Assembly (NCBI GenBank): GCA_903864505.1
Contig: CAIPGC010000322.1
Coordinates: 1 to 56,919, forward strand
Direction: 5' to 3'
DNA: 56,919 nt
Origin: an uncultured beta proteobacterium
GTDB taxonomy: Bacteria; Pseudomonadota; Gammaproteobacteria; Burkholderiales; Burkholderiaceae_C
Below the pieces are notes generated by a model. That model did no database searches. It saw only the letters and a program-made list of their open reading frames with translations, and was not told the DNA's origin. Position 1 is the first letter of the stretch; each line of letters opens with the position of its first letter. Below are positions 16,924-26,356 of this stretch, piece after piece. The position numbers were made by a program, and so were the translations under genes.

Positions 16924-17913
16924 ATGAGTCACCACCGCAACCCGAAGGCTTTGCTCACCCCAGCCATGCACCATGTGGTGGAGCGTATGGCACGCGCCGG
17001 CCATTTGCCGTTGCATGCGCTCACGCCGGTGCAGGCGCGCGAGACCTATGCCGCCGGTGCCGGGATCCTGGAGCTGCCGTTGCACGCCATGGCGTGCATC
17101 GAGGCATTCACGGTTCCGGCTCGGGATGGATTCGCGATTCCGGTACGGCTGTATGGACCATCACAGGACGCATTGCCGGTGCTGGTGTACTTCCACGGTG
17201 GAGGCTTTACCATTGGCGGCATCGCGACCCACGACGGACTGTGCCGGCAGTTGAGTCACCTTGGAAGATGCGCGGTATTGTCGGTGGACTACCGCCTGGC
17301 ACCAGAGCACAAGTTTCCCGTGGCGGTGAACGATGCGTGGGACGCAGTGCAATGGGTGGTTCGTGAGGGATCTGGACACCGTTTGAATGTAGCCCACCTG
17401 GCGGTAGGAGGCGACAGCGCCGGAGGCACTCTGGCTGCAGTTTGTGCCATTCTTGCGCGCGATGCCGGTCTGGCGCTGCGCTTGCAACTGCTGTTTTACC
17501 CGGGTTGTGCCGGCCACCAGCGGAGTGATTCACACCACAGATTTGCGCAGGGCTTTGTGCTCGAAGAGCCTCACATCAGTTACTTTTTCAACCACTACCT
17601 GCGTACCCCGGCGGATCGCGACGACTGGCGTTTTGCCCCGCTGGACGGAACCAACGAAACGGGCGATTTGGCGGAACTGGCGGATGTCGCGCCGGTCTGG
17701 ATGGGCCTGGCTGAATGCGACCCCTTGGTGGACGAAGGCGTTCAATACGCCGACCGTCTGCGTATGGCAGGTGTTCCCGTCGATCTGGAAATCTACCGTG
17801 GCATGGTGCATGAGTTCATCAAGATGGGGCGCGCCGTGCCTGAAGCTGCGCGTGCCCATGGCGATGCAGCGCGTGCTCTGAGAACAGCTTTCAAGGAAGG
17901 ATTTTGCGCATGA
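16924..17913 (+). CDS. Alpha/beta hydrolase, hormone-sensitive lipase (bHSL) family
   Basis: About 329 residues from ATG 16924; a TTG at 16915 is a weaker alternative. The HSL oxyanion motif is HGGGFTIGG, the nucleophile elbow GDSAGG, the acid residue lies in AECDPLVDEG, and the histidine in MVHEFIKM. These enzymes hydrolyse esters of short to medium acyl chains. Its stop overlaps the start of the thioesterase-GNAT gene by 4 bp, so the two are coupled. Confidence 0.9.
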   Translation: MSHHRNPKALLTPAMHHVVERMARAGHLPLHALTPVQARETYAAGAGILELPLHAMACIEAFTVPARDGFAIPVRLYGPSQDALPVLVYFHGGGFTIGGIATHDGLCRQLSHLGRCAVLSVDYRLAPEHKFPVAVNDAWDAVQWVVREGSGHRLNVAHLAVGGDSAGGTLAAVCAILARDAGLALRLQLLFYPGCAGHQRSDSHHRFAQGFVLEEPHISYFFNHYLRTPADRDDWRFAPLDGTNETGDLAELADVAPVWMGLAECDPLVDEGVQYADRLRMAGVPVDLEIYRGMVHEFIKMGRAVPEAARAHGDAARALRTAFKEGFCA

Positions 17914-18788
17914 GTACAGAACGTTCAAGATTCCGCCTCTTTCATCGCCTTCGGGTGCGCTGGGTCGAAATCGACATGCAACGCATCGTGTTCAACGCCC
18001 ACTACCTGATGTATTTCGACACCGCCATGGCCGGCTATTGGCGCGCTCTGGCATTGCCCTACGAAGCGGCGATGCAGCAATTGGAGGGCGATCTGTTTGT
18101 CAAGAAGGCAACGCTGGAGTACCACGATTCGGCACGTTTGGATGACGTGCTCGATGTCTGCCTGCGCTGTGAGCGTGTCGGCAATTCATCGGTCGTGTTC
18201 GAAGGCGCAATTTTCCGTGCCGAGCGCCTTCTGGTTACGGGTGAAATGGTTTATGTGTTCGCCGACCCGCAGACGCAATTGTCGAAACCCGTTCCTGCAG
18301 CGCTGCGCGAGCTCATTGAAGCATTTGAAGCCGGTCAAAAGTTGGTGGCACTGGAACTGGGTACCTGGCATGTCCTGGGAGAACGAATTTCAAGCGTGCG
18401 CGAAGCCGTGTTTGTGCAGGAGCAAAGCATCGGCTCCCGCATGGTATGGGACGATGCCGATGCTGCGGCGCAGCACGCGCTGGTGTGCAACCGCCTGGGC
18501 CAACCAGTGGCCTGTGGGCGGCTGGTGCAGATGGCACCGGGCGTCGGACGCATTGGTCGCCTGGCGGTGAGTCGGGTGCTGCGTGGCTCCAATCTGGGGC
18601 GTGAAGTATTGACCGCCCTGGTGGAAACAAGCCGAAACCGGGGCGACAAAACCGTGGTTCTGCACGCGCAATGCAGCGCCGAAGGTTTCTATCGGCGCCT
18701 TGGTTTCAAGGCTCAGGGAGAAGTTTTCGAAGAGGCAGGCATCGGCCACATTGAAATGGCAATGGCGATCGAATCAAAAGCCCATTGA
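17910..18788 (+). CDS. YbgC/FadM-type thioesterase fused to GNAT acetyltransferase
   Basis: 292 residues with two domains. Residues 8-140 are a hotdog thioesterase of the YbgC/FadM type (RVRWVEIDMQRIVFNAHYLMYFD, with the catalytic Asp). Residues about 155-290 are a GNAT acetyltransferase (VREAVFVQEQSIGSRMVWDDAD, then the acetyl-CoA loop IGRLAVSRVLRGSNLGREVL and FYRRLGFKAQGEVFEEAGI), closest in style to ElaA. One domain hydrolyses and the other transfers acyl groups from CoA; how they cooperate is unknown. It overlaps the hydrolase by 4 bp and cheZ, convergently, by 15 bp. Confidence 0.88.
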   Translation: MSTERSRFRLFHRLRVRWVEIDMQRIVFNAHYLMYFDTAMAGYWRALALPYEAAMQQLEGDLFVKKATLEYHDSARLDDVLDVCLRCERVGNSSVVFEGAIFRAERLLVTGEMVYVFADPQTQLSKPVPAALRELIEAFEAGQKLVALELGTWHVLGERISSVREAVFVQEQSIGSRMVWDDADAAAQHALVCNRLGQPVACGRLVQMAPGVGRIGRLAVSRVLRGSNLGREVLTALVETSRNRGDKTVVLHAQCSAEGFYRRLGFKAQGEVFEEAGIGHIEMAMAIESKAH

Positions 18789-19394
18789 CGCCAGCAAGTC
18801 GTCCACATCGTCCTGTTTGAGTGCAGTGTCGGCGGTCTGGGGGCCGTGCAACTGGTGGGTTTCGCCGGTAAATTCGACCTCGACCGCCTTGGACTGTTCG
18901 GGAGAGCTGTCCAGCAGCAACTGCACCAGTTGCATCTCGGTGCGGGTAATAATGTCGATTACTTTCTTGATCACTTGCCCCGACAGATCCTGAAAATCCT
19001 GCGACATCATGATGTCGCTCAGGACCTCACTTTGCGTGCTTGCGAATTGCGCTGTGCGTTCCGCAAATTTGCTGCAGACAACCATCAGACCGCGCGCCCG
19101 CTCGACCGACATGTCTTCCGCTGCCGCCATACGTACCAGTGATTTTCCGAGTTCCTCTCCGCGAGTGGACAAGTCGTCACACTGCGGCTTGGCTGTTTCC
19201 ACCAGGGTCAGAACTTTGTTGGCTGCATCTTCGGTCATCTTGCCCACATGCGCGAGCCGATCGCGGGCATTGGGGATCTCCTGAACAATGCTGTGCAACT
19301 GGTTGCCGCCCAGTACCGTCAATGCCTCGTGCATCTCCCGAGTGATGGAGCCTAAGCGCGCAAATGCTTCTTCTTTGGTTAACGGTGGAGCCAT
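18774..19394 (-). CDS. cheZ: Chemotaxis protein phosphatase CheZ
   Basis: About 206 residues from ATG 19394; a GTG at 19424 would add ten. The long helical hairpin carries MMSQDFQDLSGQVIKKVIDII, which contains the catalytic Gln and metal-binding Asp known from E. coli CheZ. The last residues, QDDVDDLLASMGF, are the CheY-binding tail. CheZ dephosphorylates CheY-P at the motor switch or receptor array. No cheY or other chemotaxis gene is in the window, so this copy stands apart from its usual partner. Confidence 0.9.
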   Translation of the reverse strand: MAPPLTKEEAFARLGSITREMHEALTVLGGNQLHSIVQEIPNARDRLAHVGKMTEDAANKVLTLVETAKPQCDDLSTRGEELGKSLVRMAAAEDMSVERARGLMVVCSKFAERTAQFASTQSEVLSDIMMSQDFQDLSGQVIKKVIDIITRTEMQLVQLLLDSSPEQSKAVEVEFTGETHQLHGPQTADTALKQDDVDDLLASMGF

Positions 19395-19494
19395 GTACGA
19401 AACCAGTCCCTTCTTGTTACACACAACTTCCGGCGATTATGGGGTCGCGGCAGTTTGATGGTTTGATCTGCGTCGTAGTTTACAGGGGGCACCG

Positions 19495-20427
19495 TTAAAT
19501 ATCGTCGAGCAGGGGGTAGGGAAGAGGCAAAAGCTGCAAACTGGAACCGTCCGTTGACCCGGCGCACAACCTGTCCTCCTGTTGGGCGCTGACTTGGACG
19601 GAAATGATTGCGTCAAAACCACCTTGGGGCGCAGCGGCCGCCTGGACCACCATGCCAGCGGGTTGTTCCGGGTCACTCGCCGCGAACACTGCAACGCCAG
19701 GCGCCAGGGGGACCTCGGAGTGGACCAGAAATGCGCGGCGTTTGATGGTGCCCCGAAACTGACTGCGTGCCACCACCTCTTGCCCGGGATAGCAGCCCTT
19801 TTTGAAACTCACGCCGCCAACCGACTCGTAGTTGAGCATTTGGGGCACGAAAGATTCGAATACGAGGGGCGTGATGGTTGCAATGCCGCTGCGAACTTCG
19901 CTCCACGCCCACAATGCTTCGGAAATTGATTCTCCTGCGGGAGGGGTAGCCTCATTGGGTTGCACCCAGAGTTGGCGTGCCACCCCGTCCGCCGGGTACA
20001 GATTGATGACAGACGCAGCACCAATATCCGCCTTAGCCCAGGCAGAACCTGCGCGAACAGCTCCGGAATCAATAGCAGATCCAGCCGCACCGTACACCGA
20101 AAATTGTTCACTGGCATCGGTCAGATGGACCTTTGCGCGCATCACAAACGTGGACAAACGTTTGAGGGTAGAGACCAATACGTCCCGATCGCACACCAGC
20201 AGAATTGCACCATCGGGGCGTTTAAAGCCAATAAAACTTGCCTGCATCCGGCCTTTGGCGTTGCAGAAAGCCGCGAGCCGCGCCCAATCCTGCCCCAACA
20301 AGGCAAAGTCATGGGTCAACTGGCCATGGATGAATTTGGCAGCATCCTCCCCCTCGACCTGGATCAGGCCCAGATGCGAGAGTTTGGTGACGCCGTTCAG
20401 GATGGAGAGGGTTGCGTTATCGGACAC
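19495..20427 (-). CDS. ygfZ: Folate-binding protein YgfZ (iron-sulfur cluster repair)
   Basis: A 310-residue GcvT-like protein with the family signature KKGCYPGQEVVARSQFRG (about residues 229-246), whose Cys is essential in E. coli YgfZ. The N-terminus LGLIQVEGEDAAKFIHGQLTHD is also typical. It binds folate and helps maintain Fe-S enzymes. The start is GTG at 20427. A dispersed repeat copy (20031-20080) encodes the Ala/Gly/Ser stretch around residues 117-132. It is divergent from mltG with a gap of about 70 bp, an arrangement often seen in Burkholderiales. Confidence 0.9.
   Translation of the reverse strand: MSDNATLSILNGVTKLSHLGLIQVEGEDAAKFIHGQLTHDFALLGQDWARLAAFCNAKGRMQASFIGFKRPDGAILLVCDRDVLVSTLKRLSTFVMRAKVHLTDASEQFSVYGAAGSAIDSGAVRAGSAWAKADIGAASVINLYPADGVARQLWVQPNEATPPAGESISEALWAWSEVRSGIATITPLVFESFVPQMLNYESVGGVSFKKGCYPGQEVVARSQFRGTIKRRAFLVHSEVPLAPGVAVFAASDPEQPAGMVVQAAAAPQGGFDAIISVQVSAQQEDRLCAGSTDGSSLQLLPLPYPLLDDI
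20031..20080 (-). repeat. Dispersed ~46 bp repeat, copy 5 (inside ygfZ)
   Basis: On the minus strand: CTGCTATTGATTCCGG, then AGCTGT, TCGCGCAGG, and CTGGGCTAAGG. It is read in frame in the same direction as ygfZ and adds a run of small residues. Confidence 0.7.
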
Positions 20428-20498
20428 GGGAGACTTTCTTCACGGGTGAATTGGCTCAATTATGATTCGTCCCTTGATTTCATAAGGTAGGTAAGGCT

Positions 20499-21482
20499 GT
20501 GCGTTTCTTCTTCGCCGCGGTACTGGCCAGCGCAGCCGCCTTTGGCGGCGCGGGATATGCCTGGGTTCACCATCCCCTGGAGTTGACTGCCTCTAGCGTT
20601 GATCTGTCGATTGAGCCGGGTACCGTCGCACGTGAAGTGGCCATCGGCGTGGCCGATGCCGGCGTCGCAGTCAACACCACCTTGTTGTACTGGTGGTTTC
20701 GTGTGTCCGGCCAGGCACGTCAGATTCGTGCCGGCAGCTACGAGCTGGCCCCGGGAACCACACCGGCCAGCCTGCTGCAAAAGTTGGTGCGTGGCGAAGA
20801 GACCTTGCGTGCCGTGACGCTGGTGGAAGGCTGGACGTTCCGACAGGTGCAGGAGGCTCTGCGTAGGGCCGAGCAACTCCGTCCGGACTCAGCGCCCTAC
20901 TCGGCGCAGGGACTGATGGAAAAGCTCGGCAAACCCGGCTTGGCACCCGAAGGACGCTTCTTTCCTGATACCTATACCTACGCCAAGGGTTCCAGCGATA
21001 TTGCGGTGCTCCAGCGTGCCATGCGCGCCATGGACAGGAAATTGCTGGCCGCCTGGGAGCAACGCAACCCGCTCACGCCTTTGCAAAACCCGGACCAGGC
21101 CTTGACACTGGCCAGCATCATTGAAAAGGAAACCGGGGTGCCCGCGGACCGGGCCATGATCGCCTCGGTATTCAACAACCGGTTACGTATTGGCATGCGT
21201 TTGCAAACTGACCCCTGCGTCATCTATGGCCTGGGCGAGACGTTTGACGGGAACTTGCGCAAGGCCGACTTGTTGCGTGACACCCCTTGGAATACATACA
21301 CTCGCAACGGTTTGCCCCCGACTCCGATCGCGATGCCTGGCAAGGCAGCACTGTGGGCGGCAGTGCAGCCGGCGCAATCGAAGGCACTGTACTTTGTCGC
21401 TCGTGGAGACGGCAGCAGCCAGTTCAGCTCTACACTGGAAGAGCACAATAAGGCAGTCAACAAATACCAGCGTGGACTCTAG
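20499..21482 (+). CDS. mltG: Endolytic murein transglycosylase MltG
   Basis: 327 residues starting at GTG 20499. One N-terminal membrane anchor ([20 protein letters not shown]), a LysM-like region around residues 30-95, and the YceG catalytic core. SIIEKETG (Glu211 likely catalytic) is followed by [21 protein letters not shown]. It cuts nascent glycan strands at the inner membrane and limits their length. It leads an apparent operon with tmk and holB; tmk starts 4 bp downstream. Confidence 0.93.
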   Translation: MRFFFAAVLASAAAFGGAGYAWVHHPLELTASSVDLSIEPGTVAREVAIGVADAGVAVNTTLLYWWFRVSGQARQIRAGSYELAPGTTPASLLQKLVRGEETLRAVTLVEGWTFRQVQEALRRAEQLRPDSAPYSAQGLMEKLGKPGLAPEGRFFPDTYTYAKGSSDIAVLQRAMRAMDRKLLAAWEQRNPLTPLQNPDQALTLASIIEKETGVPADRAMIASVFNNRLRIGMRLQTDPCVIYGLGETFDGNLRKADLLRDTPWNTYTRNGLPPTPIAMPGKAALWAAVQPAQSKALYFVARGDGSSQFSSTLEEHNKAVNKYQRGL

Positions 21483-21486
21483 CAAC

Positions 21487-22140
21487 ATGGGCGGACTATT
21501 TATCAGCTTTGAAGGCATTGACGGTGCTGGAAAATCGACGCACATTCACGCGATGGCGCAGACCTTTGAAGGCCAGGGCCGCGTGGTCACGCTAACACGC
21601 GAGCCCGGCGGTACGCCATTGGCGGAGCAGTTGCGAACCCTGGTGCTCAACGACGCTATGGATGCCATGACCGAAGCCCTATTGGTGTTCGCCGCACGAC
21701 GTGACCACCTTAACCGCGTCATCCTTCCCGCCCTTGAGCGCGGGGAGGTAGTGCTGTGCGATCGCTTTACTGATGCCACCTTTGCATACCAGGGAGGAGG
21801 GCGTGGCTTTGACTGGCAGACGTTGTCCCAACTGGAGCGGTGGGTTCAAGGACGACCGGGCGCGGCGGAACCGGATGGAACCGACCACCTGCTACAGCCT
21901 GACCTGACGATATGGTTTGACCTGCCGGCCCAGGTGGCGGCCCGCCGTCTGGCCGGAGCCCGCGTACCAGACAAGTTTGAGTCGCAGCCCCAGGCGTTTT
22001 TCGAAAAGGTTGCGCAGGGCTACGCGCAGCGCCTTGCGGCTGACCCACGGCGCTTTGCCCGCATCGATGCCAACCAGACGCCCGAGGCGGTGTGGCTGGC
22101 GGTAGAGCAATCTTTGCGTGCGAGGGAAATGATTCCATGA
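21487..22140 (+). CDS. tmk: Thymidylate kinase
   Basis: 217 residues from ATG 21487, just after the mltG stop. The P-loop is [11 protein letters not shown], the DR motif is [19 protein letters not shown], and [13 protein letters not shown] is the family's N-terminal signature. It phosphorylates dTMP to dTDP for DNA synthesis. The stop overlaps the holB start by 4 bp (ATGA). The tmk-holB pairing is common in bacteria. Confidence 0.95.
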   Translation: MGGLFISFEGIDGAGKSTHIHAMAQTFEGQGRVVTLTREPGGTPLAEQLRTLVLNDAMDAMTEALLVFAARRDHLNRVILPALERGEVVLCDRFTDATFAYQGGGRGFDWQTLSQLERWVQGRPGAAEPDGTDHLLQPDLTIWFDLPAQVAARRLAGARVPDKFESQPQAFFEKVAQGYAQRLAADPRRFARIDANQTPEAVWLAVEQSLRAREMIP

Positions 22141-23150
22141 CAGATCGGTCCACCTCACCTGTCCGCCCGGTCTGGATCGCCGAGCAAACACGGCAAGTGC
22201 TGTCGCAACGCGGACATGCCTGGCTGTTGCATGGCCCCTCCGGCCTGGGGCAATATGCGCTGGCTCTGGAATTGGCGCGGGCCTGGCTGTGCGAAATCCC
22301 TGGCGAGTCGGGTGCCTGCGGCCAGTGCGGAAGTTGCCACGCCATCAACGTTCGGACCCACGCCGACTTGTGCGTCCTGATGCCAGAAACCACCCTGATC
22401 GATCGTAACTGGCCGCTAGGCGAAAAGGCGCAATCGGACATTGACGACAAGAAGCGCAAAGCAAGCCGCGAGATTCGGGTCGATGCCATGCGTGATGCCA
22501 TCGAGTTTTCTCAACGCACCAGCGCACGGGGCCGCGGCAAGGTGGTCCTGGTGTATCCAGCGGAGCAGATGAATGCCATCACCGCCAATGCGCTCCTCAA
22601 AACGCTGGAAGAGCCGCCCGGCGATGCCAAATTTGTTCTGGCCAGTGAATCTGCACACCAGTTACTTCCCACCATACGCAGTCGCTGCCTCGGGCATGCG
22701 ATGCACTGGCCCGCCGCGCCGGCGAGCCTGCAGTGGATGCATTCGCACGGGGTGGCACAGGGGCAGGCTGAGGTACTTCTCAAGGCCTCCGGTGGACGCC
22801 CCGAAGATGCCTTGGCCCAGTTTGGCTCGGTTCGTGAAGTCGCCGCGTGGGCAGATTTGCCACAGGCCATGGTACGCGGGGATAGCACGTACTTCAAGCA
22901 GTGGACTGTGCCCGAGACAGTGGACGCGCTTCAAAAGCTGTGCCACGACGTTATGGCACACCAGTTCGGAGCCACCCCAAGATTTTTTGACGCAACCGCC
23001 CTGGCTTTTCCGGTCCCGGTGGGTGCGTTGAGTGGATGGAGTCAGTCGTTGGCCAAGACACGCAAGACGATGGATCACCCATTCAATGTTGGTTTGATGC
23101 AAGAAGCGCTTGTTGCGCAGGCCAAATTCGCTCTAAACTGTAGGGACTGA
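22137..23150 (+). CDS. holB: DNA polymerase III subunit delta'
   Basis: 337 residues from ATG 22137. The AAA+ clamp-loader fold is indicated by [24 protein letters not shown], a zinc-binding CGQCGSCH cluster with a further upstream Cys, the [19 protein letters not shown] segment and the sensor-1-like [15 protein letters not shown] with its SRC motif. The P-loop is degenerate (GPSGLGQYA), as expected for delta', which does not hydrolyse ATP. It is part of the clamp loader. Confidence 0.94.
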   Translation: MTDRSTSPVRPVWIAEQTRQVLSQRGHAWLLHGPSGLGQYALALELARAWLCEIPGESGACGQCGSCHAINVRTHADLCVLMPETTLIDRNWPLGEKAQSDIDDKKRKASREIRVDAMRDAIEFSQRTSARGRGKVVLVYPAEQMNAITANALLKTLEEPPGDAKFVLASESAHQLLPTIRSRCLGHAMHWPAAPASLQWMHSHGVAQGQAEVLLKASGGRPEDALAQFGSVREVAAWADLPQAMVRGDSTYFKQWTVPETVDALQKLCHDVMAHQFGATPRFFDATALAFPVPVGALSGWSQSLAKTRKTMDHPFNVGLMQEALVAQAKFALNCRD

Positions 23151-23159
23151 GCACAATCC

Positions 23160-23522
23160 ATGAGTACTGCACCTGCATCCACCCCTCGGCCAAGCGTCAT
23201 TCAGCTTTCCATCAAGGAAAAGGCAGCGTTATATGCGGCCTACATTCCCCTGTTTGCAGAGGGCGGCGTATTTATTCCGACCTCACGGGAGTACGTGCTG
23301 GGCGACGATGTCTATGTGTTGCTGTCGCTGCCAGAAGACACACAGCGCTATCCGGTGGCAGGCAAAGTGGCCTGGGTGACTCCGCCAAAAGCGGCAGGTG
23401 GTCGCACTCAGGGCGTGGGTATCGTCTTTCCCAAAGACGAGAAGTCGCGAACGCTCAAGCTGAAAATTGAAGAGATTCTGGGTGCGCTGACGGCGTCCGA
23501 CCGCCCTACCCAAACCATTTGA
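23160..23522 (+). CDS. pilZ: PilZ domain protein, type IV pilus biogenesis type
   Basis: 120 residues, 9 bp after holB. The sequence (VIQLSIKEKAALYAAYIPLFAEGGVFIPT, then YVLLSLPEDTQRYPVAGKVAWVTP and GVGIVFPKDE) matches the small PilZ that gives the domain its name. The RxxxR and (D/N)xSxxG motifs for binding c-di-GMP are absent, as in that subtype. It is required for type IV pilus assembly in relatives, where it is also found between holB and tatD. Confidence 0.88.
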   Translation: MSTAPASTPRPSVIQLSIKEKAALYAAYIPLFAEGGVFIPTSREYVLGDDVYVLLSLPEDTQRYPVAGKVAWVTPPKAAGGRTQGVGIVFPKDEKSRTLKLKIEEILGALTASDRPTQTI

Positions 23523-23592
23523 GCCTATTGGCCACCAAGCCCATCCCACCGGGACGGCGCTGCGCGTTGCCGCTCAAGCAGATACGGCAAGC

Positions 23593-24393
23593 ATGTACAC
23601 CGACTCCCATTGCCACCTAACATTTCCAGCGTTAGTCGGCCAGATCGATCACATCCAGCGTGCCATGTTGCAAGCCCAGGTAACACGCGCCCTTTGTATT
23701 TGCACCACACTGGAAGAATTTCCGCAGGTCCACCACTTGGCCACGCACCACAACAACCTGTGGGCCACGGTGGGAGTGCATCCGGACAACGAAGATGTTG
23801 CCGTGCGTGAACCTACACTGTCCGAATTGCTGCGTCTTGGTGCGCTGCCGAGGGTGGTCGGAATTGGGGAAACCGGGTTGGACTACTACCGCCTGGCGGG
23901 CAGATCGGTGGCGGACATGGCCTGGCAGCGTGACCGATTTCGGGTCCATATTCGGGCCGCCCGAAGCTTGCGCAAGCCTCTTGTCATTCATACCCGTAGT
24001 TCCTCAGCCGACACTTTGGCGATTTTGAGGGAGGAGGGTGAAGACGGCGGGAGCACATCGGCCGGCGGGGTCTTTCACTGTTTCACCGAGAGCACCGAGG
24101 TGGCCAGGACTGCAATAGAACTGGGTTTCTATATTTCTTTTTCCGGTATTCTGACGTTCAAGACAGCCCAGGAACTGCGTAACGTTGCCGCATGGGTGCC
24201 AGAAGACAGGCTTCTTATCGAGACCGACAGTCCCTACCTTGCGCCTGTTCCGCATCGGGGTAAAACCAACAGTCCCGCCTACGTACCCCATGTTGCAGCA
24301 CAACTTGCGAGCGTGCGCGGTACCACTCCGGAGCACATGGCAGAGATTACCAGTGCCAACTTTTCCCGCTTGTTTAGCGGCATTTTGATATGA
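23593..24393 (+). CDS. TatD family metal-dependent hydrolase
   Basis: 266 residues with the complete TatD metal set: DSHCHL at the N-terminus, GETGLDYYR, VIHTRSS, FHCFTES and IETDSPYLAP. TatD proteins are 3'-5' nucleases using two metal ions. It follows pilZ by 70 bp and overlaps the ankyrin gene start by 4 bp, so the ankyrin protein is probably translated from the same mRNA. Confidence 0.92.
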   Translation: MYTDSHCHLTFPALVGQIDHIQRAMLQAQVTRALCICTTLEEFPQVHHLATHHNNLWATVGVHPDNEDVAVREPTLSELLRLGALPRVVGIGETGLDYYRLAGRSVADMAWQRDRFRVHIRAARSLRKPLVIHTRSSSADTLAILREEGEDGGSTSAGGVFHCFTESTEVARTAIELGFYISFSGILTFKTAQELRNVAAWVPEDRLLIETDSPYLAPVPHRGKTNSPAYVPHVAAQLASVRGTTPEHMAEITSANFSRLFSGILI

Positions 24394-25040
24394 AGTATTA
24401 CATTAAGTTAATTTTGTATCTATTTGTATTAATTCAATATTCTGTTTCTTTTTCTGGTTCGTATGATGATTTTTTTCGGGCATTGATCCGGGATGATGCT
24501 GTGCTGGTTTCCAACCTACTAAAACGCGGTTTTGACCCCAACACGCCGGGCCCGGATGGACAGGCAGGCCTCCTGCACGCCTTGCGACAGCCTTCATTCA
24601 AGGTCATTGACGAACTCCTGGCCTGGCCAAATCTCAAGGTTGAAGTTCGTACGGCAGCCGATGAGAGCGCACTGATGTTGGCTGCCATGAAAGGATATGG
24701 GTCCGTTTGCAAAAAGTTGATCGACCGGGACGCCGATGTAAACAAACCCGGCTGGACTCCTTTGCATTACGCCGCAACCGGCGGACACGCCGATATTGTT
24801 CTGATGCTGCTCGAGCACCATGCCTACATTGATGCCGCGTCTCCCAATGGCACTACGCCGCTGATGATGGCCGCGATGTACGGATCTGCTCGGATAGTGA
24901 AGATTCTGTTAGAGGCTGGTGCAGATCCAGTCTTGAAGAACGATGCTAATCTCACCGCTTTGCACTTTGCGACCCTGGCGGAAAGGAGCGATTCTGCGGA
25001 AATTATTGGTACTTTTGTCCGGGCTCTGAGCCCAAAGTAG
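24390..25040 (+). CDS. Exported ankyrin repeat protein
   Basis: 216 residues. An N-terminal signal segment (YYIKLILYLFVLIQYSVSF) is encoded by strikingly AT-rich DNA. About four ankyrin repeats follow, clearest at GWTPLHYAATGGHADIVLMLLEHHAYIDAASPNGTTPLMMAAMYGSARIVKILLEAGADP. It probably mediates protein contacts in the periplasm. The start overlaps the tatD stop by 4 bp. Similar small ankyrin proteins follow tatD in related genomes as far as I recall; the function is not known. Confidence 0.85.
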   Translation: MKYYIKLILYLFVLIQYSVSFSGSYDDFFRALIRDDAVLVSNLLKRGFDPNTPGPDGQAGLLHALRQPSFKVIDELLAWPNLKVEVRTAADESALMLAAMKGYGSVCKKLIDRDADVNKPGWTPLHYAATGGHADIVLMLLEHHAYIDAASPNGTTPLMMAAMYGSARIVKILLEAGADPVLKNDANLTALHFATLAERSDSAEIIGTFVRALSPK

Positions 25041-25124
25041 TCGCGCAGGCTGTATTTATACTTTATACGATGTATATTATGTTAAGTAACTGCTCCAGCA
25101 TCGGAAACCGAGGTTCAGCAGATA

Positions 25125-26048
25125 TCAAGTGACCGAGAAAGTAACAGTTGGCACTGTGGCATCGGCAAACGACGCTCCCAATGCCAGTTCACCCCTACCG
25201 TGCAACACGCATTCTTCACGACGCAACAAAATATCTGAACCGGGCGAAGCTCCAAAGCGCACCCAACTACCGTAACTGCTTACATCCACCAACACCAGGC
25301 TGCCATTGCGCCACTCTATGCGTGCATGGGTGCGAGACACCCGCGGATCGTTGACTACAAATTCAACATTGCGCACGCGCCCAATGTGAACTGGCAAATC
25401 AAACGATTTAAAACACTTGGTGTACCCAAGGTAGGAAAGTTCGATCTCGCGGCCCAGCGCGTCGACCTCGCCGGATGCATAGGTAGGATCAAGATCCCCC
25501 TGCATCGTAAGAAAATCGGTGGACTCTTCCTCGCGCCATTCAATCTGGTACACGGTACAGGGCTCGGCACGCCCGCGGATGTTAATCGGGCCCAAAATCC
25601 GAAACGTAACGCCTTTGGCCTCATCCACCTTCGCTAGCGCAGCGGCGTTGGCCCATATCTGATTCGGCCCGCTGAGATCACACAACCGGGATGCCACATT
25701 GACAGCATCACCATAGCAGTCCCCTGCCACAATTTCAACCTCACCGCTGGCCACACCAATGCGAATCGGCATGCGCAGATCACCTGGTGTTCTCAGCAAG
25801 CGCTTGAAATGCACACGCTGAATTTCGACTACGGCTGCAACAGCACTCTGCTCCTCTGAAAACATGGCAAGAACACCGTCCCCCAACGTCTTGACTACCG
25901 TACCGCCGTGCGAAACACACTGCTTGCCAATCCAGGTTGTAATCTGGGTCACTGTCTCGGTTGCCCGCGCATTGCCCAACGCCTCAAACACCGCCGTGCT
26001 GCCATGCAGATCCGTGAATACAACCGTTGTTTGAACACCCATTCCCAA
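25125..26048 (-). CDS. Class III adenylate/guanylate cyclase with FHA domain
   Basis: 307 residues. Residues 5-180 are a class III cyclase domain: metal-binding Asp in FTDLHGST, second Asp in TLGDGVLAMF, and the transition-state Asn and Arg in VNVASRL, so it looks catalytically complete. Residues about 215-290 are an FHA domain (HIGRVRNVEFVVNDPRVSRTHARIEWRNGSLVLVD), which recognises phosphothreonine. The pairing suggests cyclic-nucleotide output tied to Ser/Thr phosphorylation. No membrane segment or sensor domain is visible and no kinase or phosphatase gene is adjacent. Confidence 0.88.
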   Translation of the reverse strand: MGMGVQTTVVFTDLHGSTAVFEALGNARATETVTQITTWIGKQCVSHGGTVVKTLGDGVLAMFSEEQSAVAAVVEIQRVHFKRLLRTPGDLRMPIRIGVASGEVEIVAGDCYGDAVNVASRLCDLSGPNQIWANAAALAKVDEAKGVTFRILGPINIRGRAEPCTVYQIEWREEESTDFLTMQGDLDPTYASGEVDALGREIELSYLGYTKCFKSFDLPVHIGRVRNVEFVVNDPRVSRTHARIEWRNGSLVLVDVSSYGSWVRFGASPGSDILLRREECVLHGRGELALGASFADATVPTVTFSVT

Positions 26049-26356
26049 TAGTTCCGATTCTTGTGTAGGTTTAGAGTTTAGGGCATAGCGCAGCTTATGA
26101 AAACCAGTCGCAACAAAAACCCCAACCCGGTTTCACGCCTGCACAGGTACCGCCGCACATTCCTGCGCAAATGGTGACCCAACGCCGCGAACGAAGGCAA
26201 TGTCAGTTTGTTCAAGACGAGCGCACTGCCGCCGATGCTCGCGCGCCCCTATTCGGTCAACTAATGGGAAGATATCCCGCACTTATGCAGTTAAGCAGTC
26301 ACTGTCTTGCCGGATACTGTCTTTCACAGTTTTATCGTCGAAATTTATTGTGAGAG
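26049..26356. other. Divergent intergenic region between the cyclase and a hypothetical gene
   Basis: 308 bases without a convincing gene. The visible structure is a direct repeat ACTGTCTT at 26301-26308 and 26316-26323. A possible plus-strand promoter has TTGCCG at 26307-26312 and TTTTAT at 26330-26335 with a 17-base spacer, just upstream of the gene at 26357. Nothing else stands out. Confidence 0.45.
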
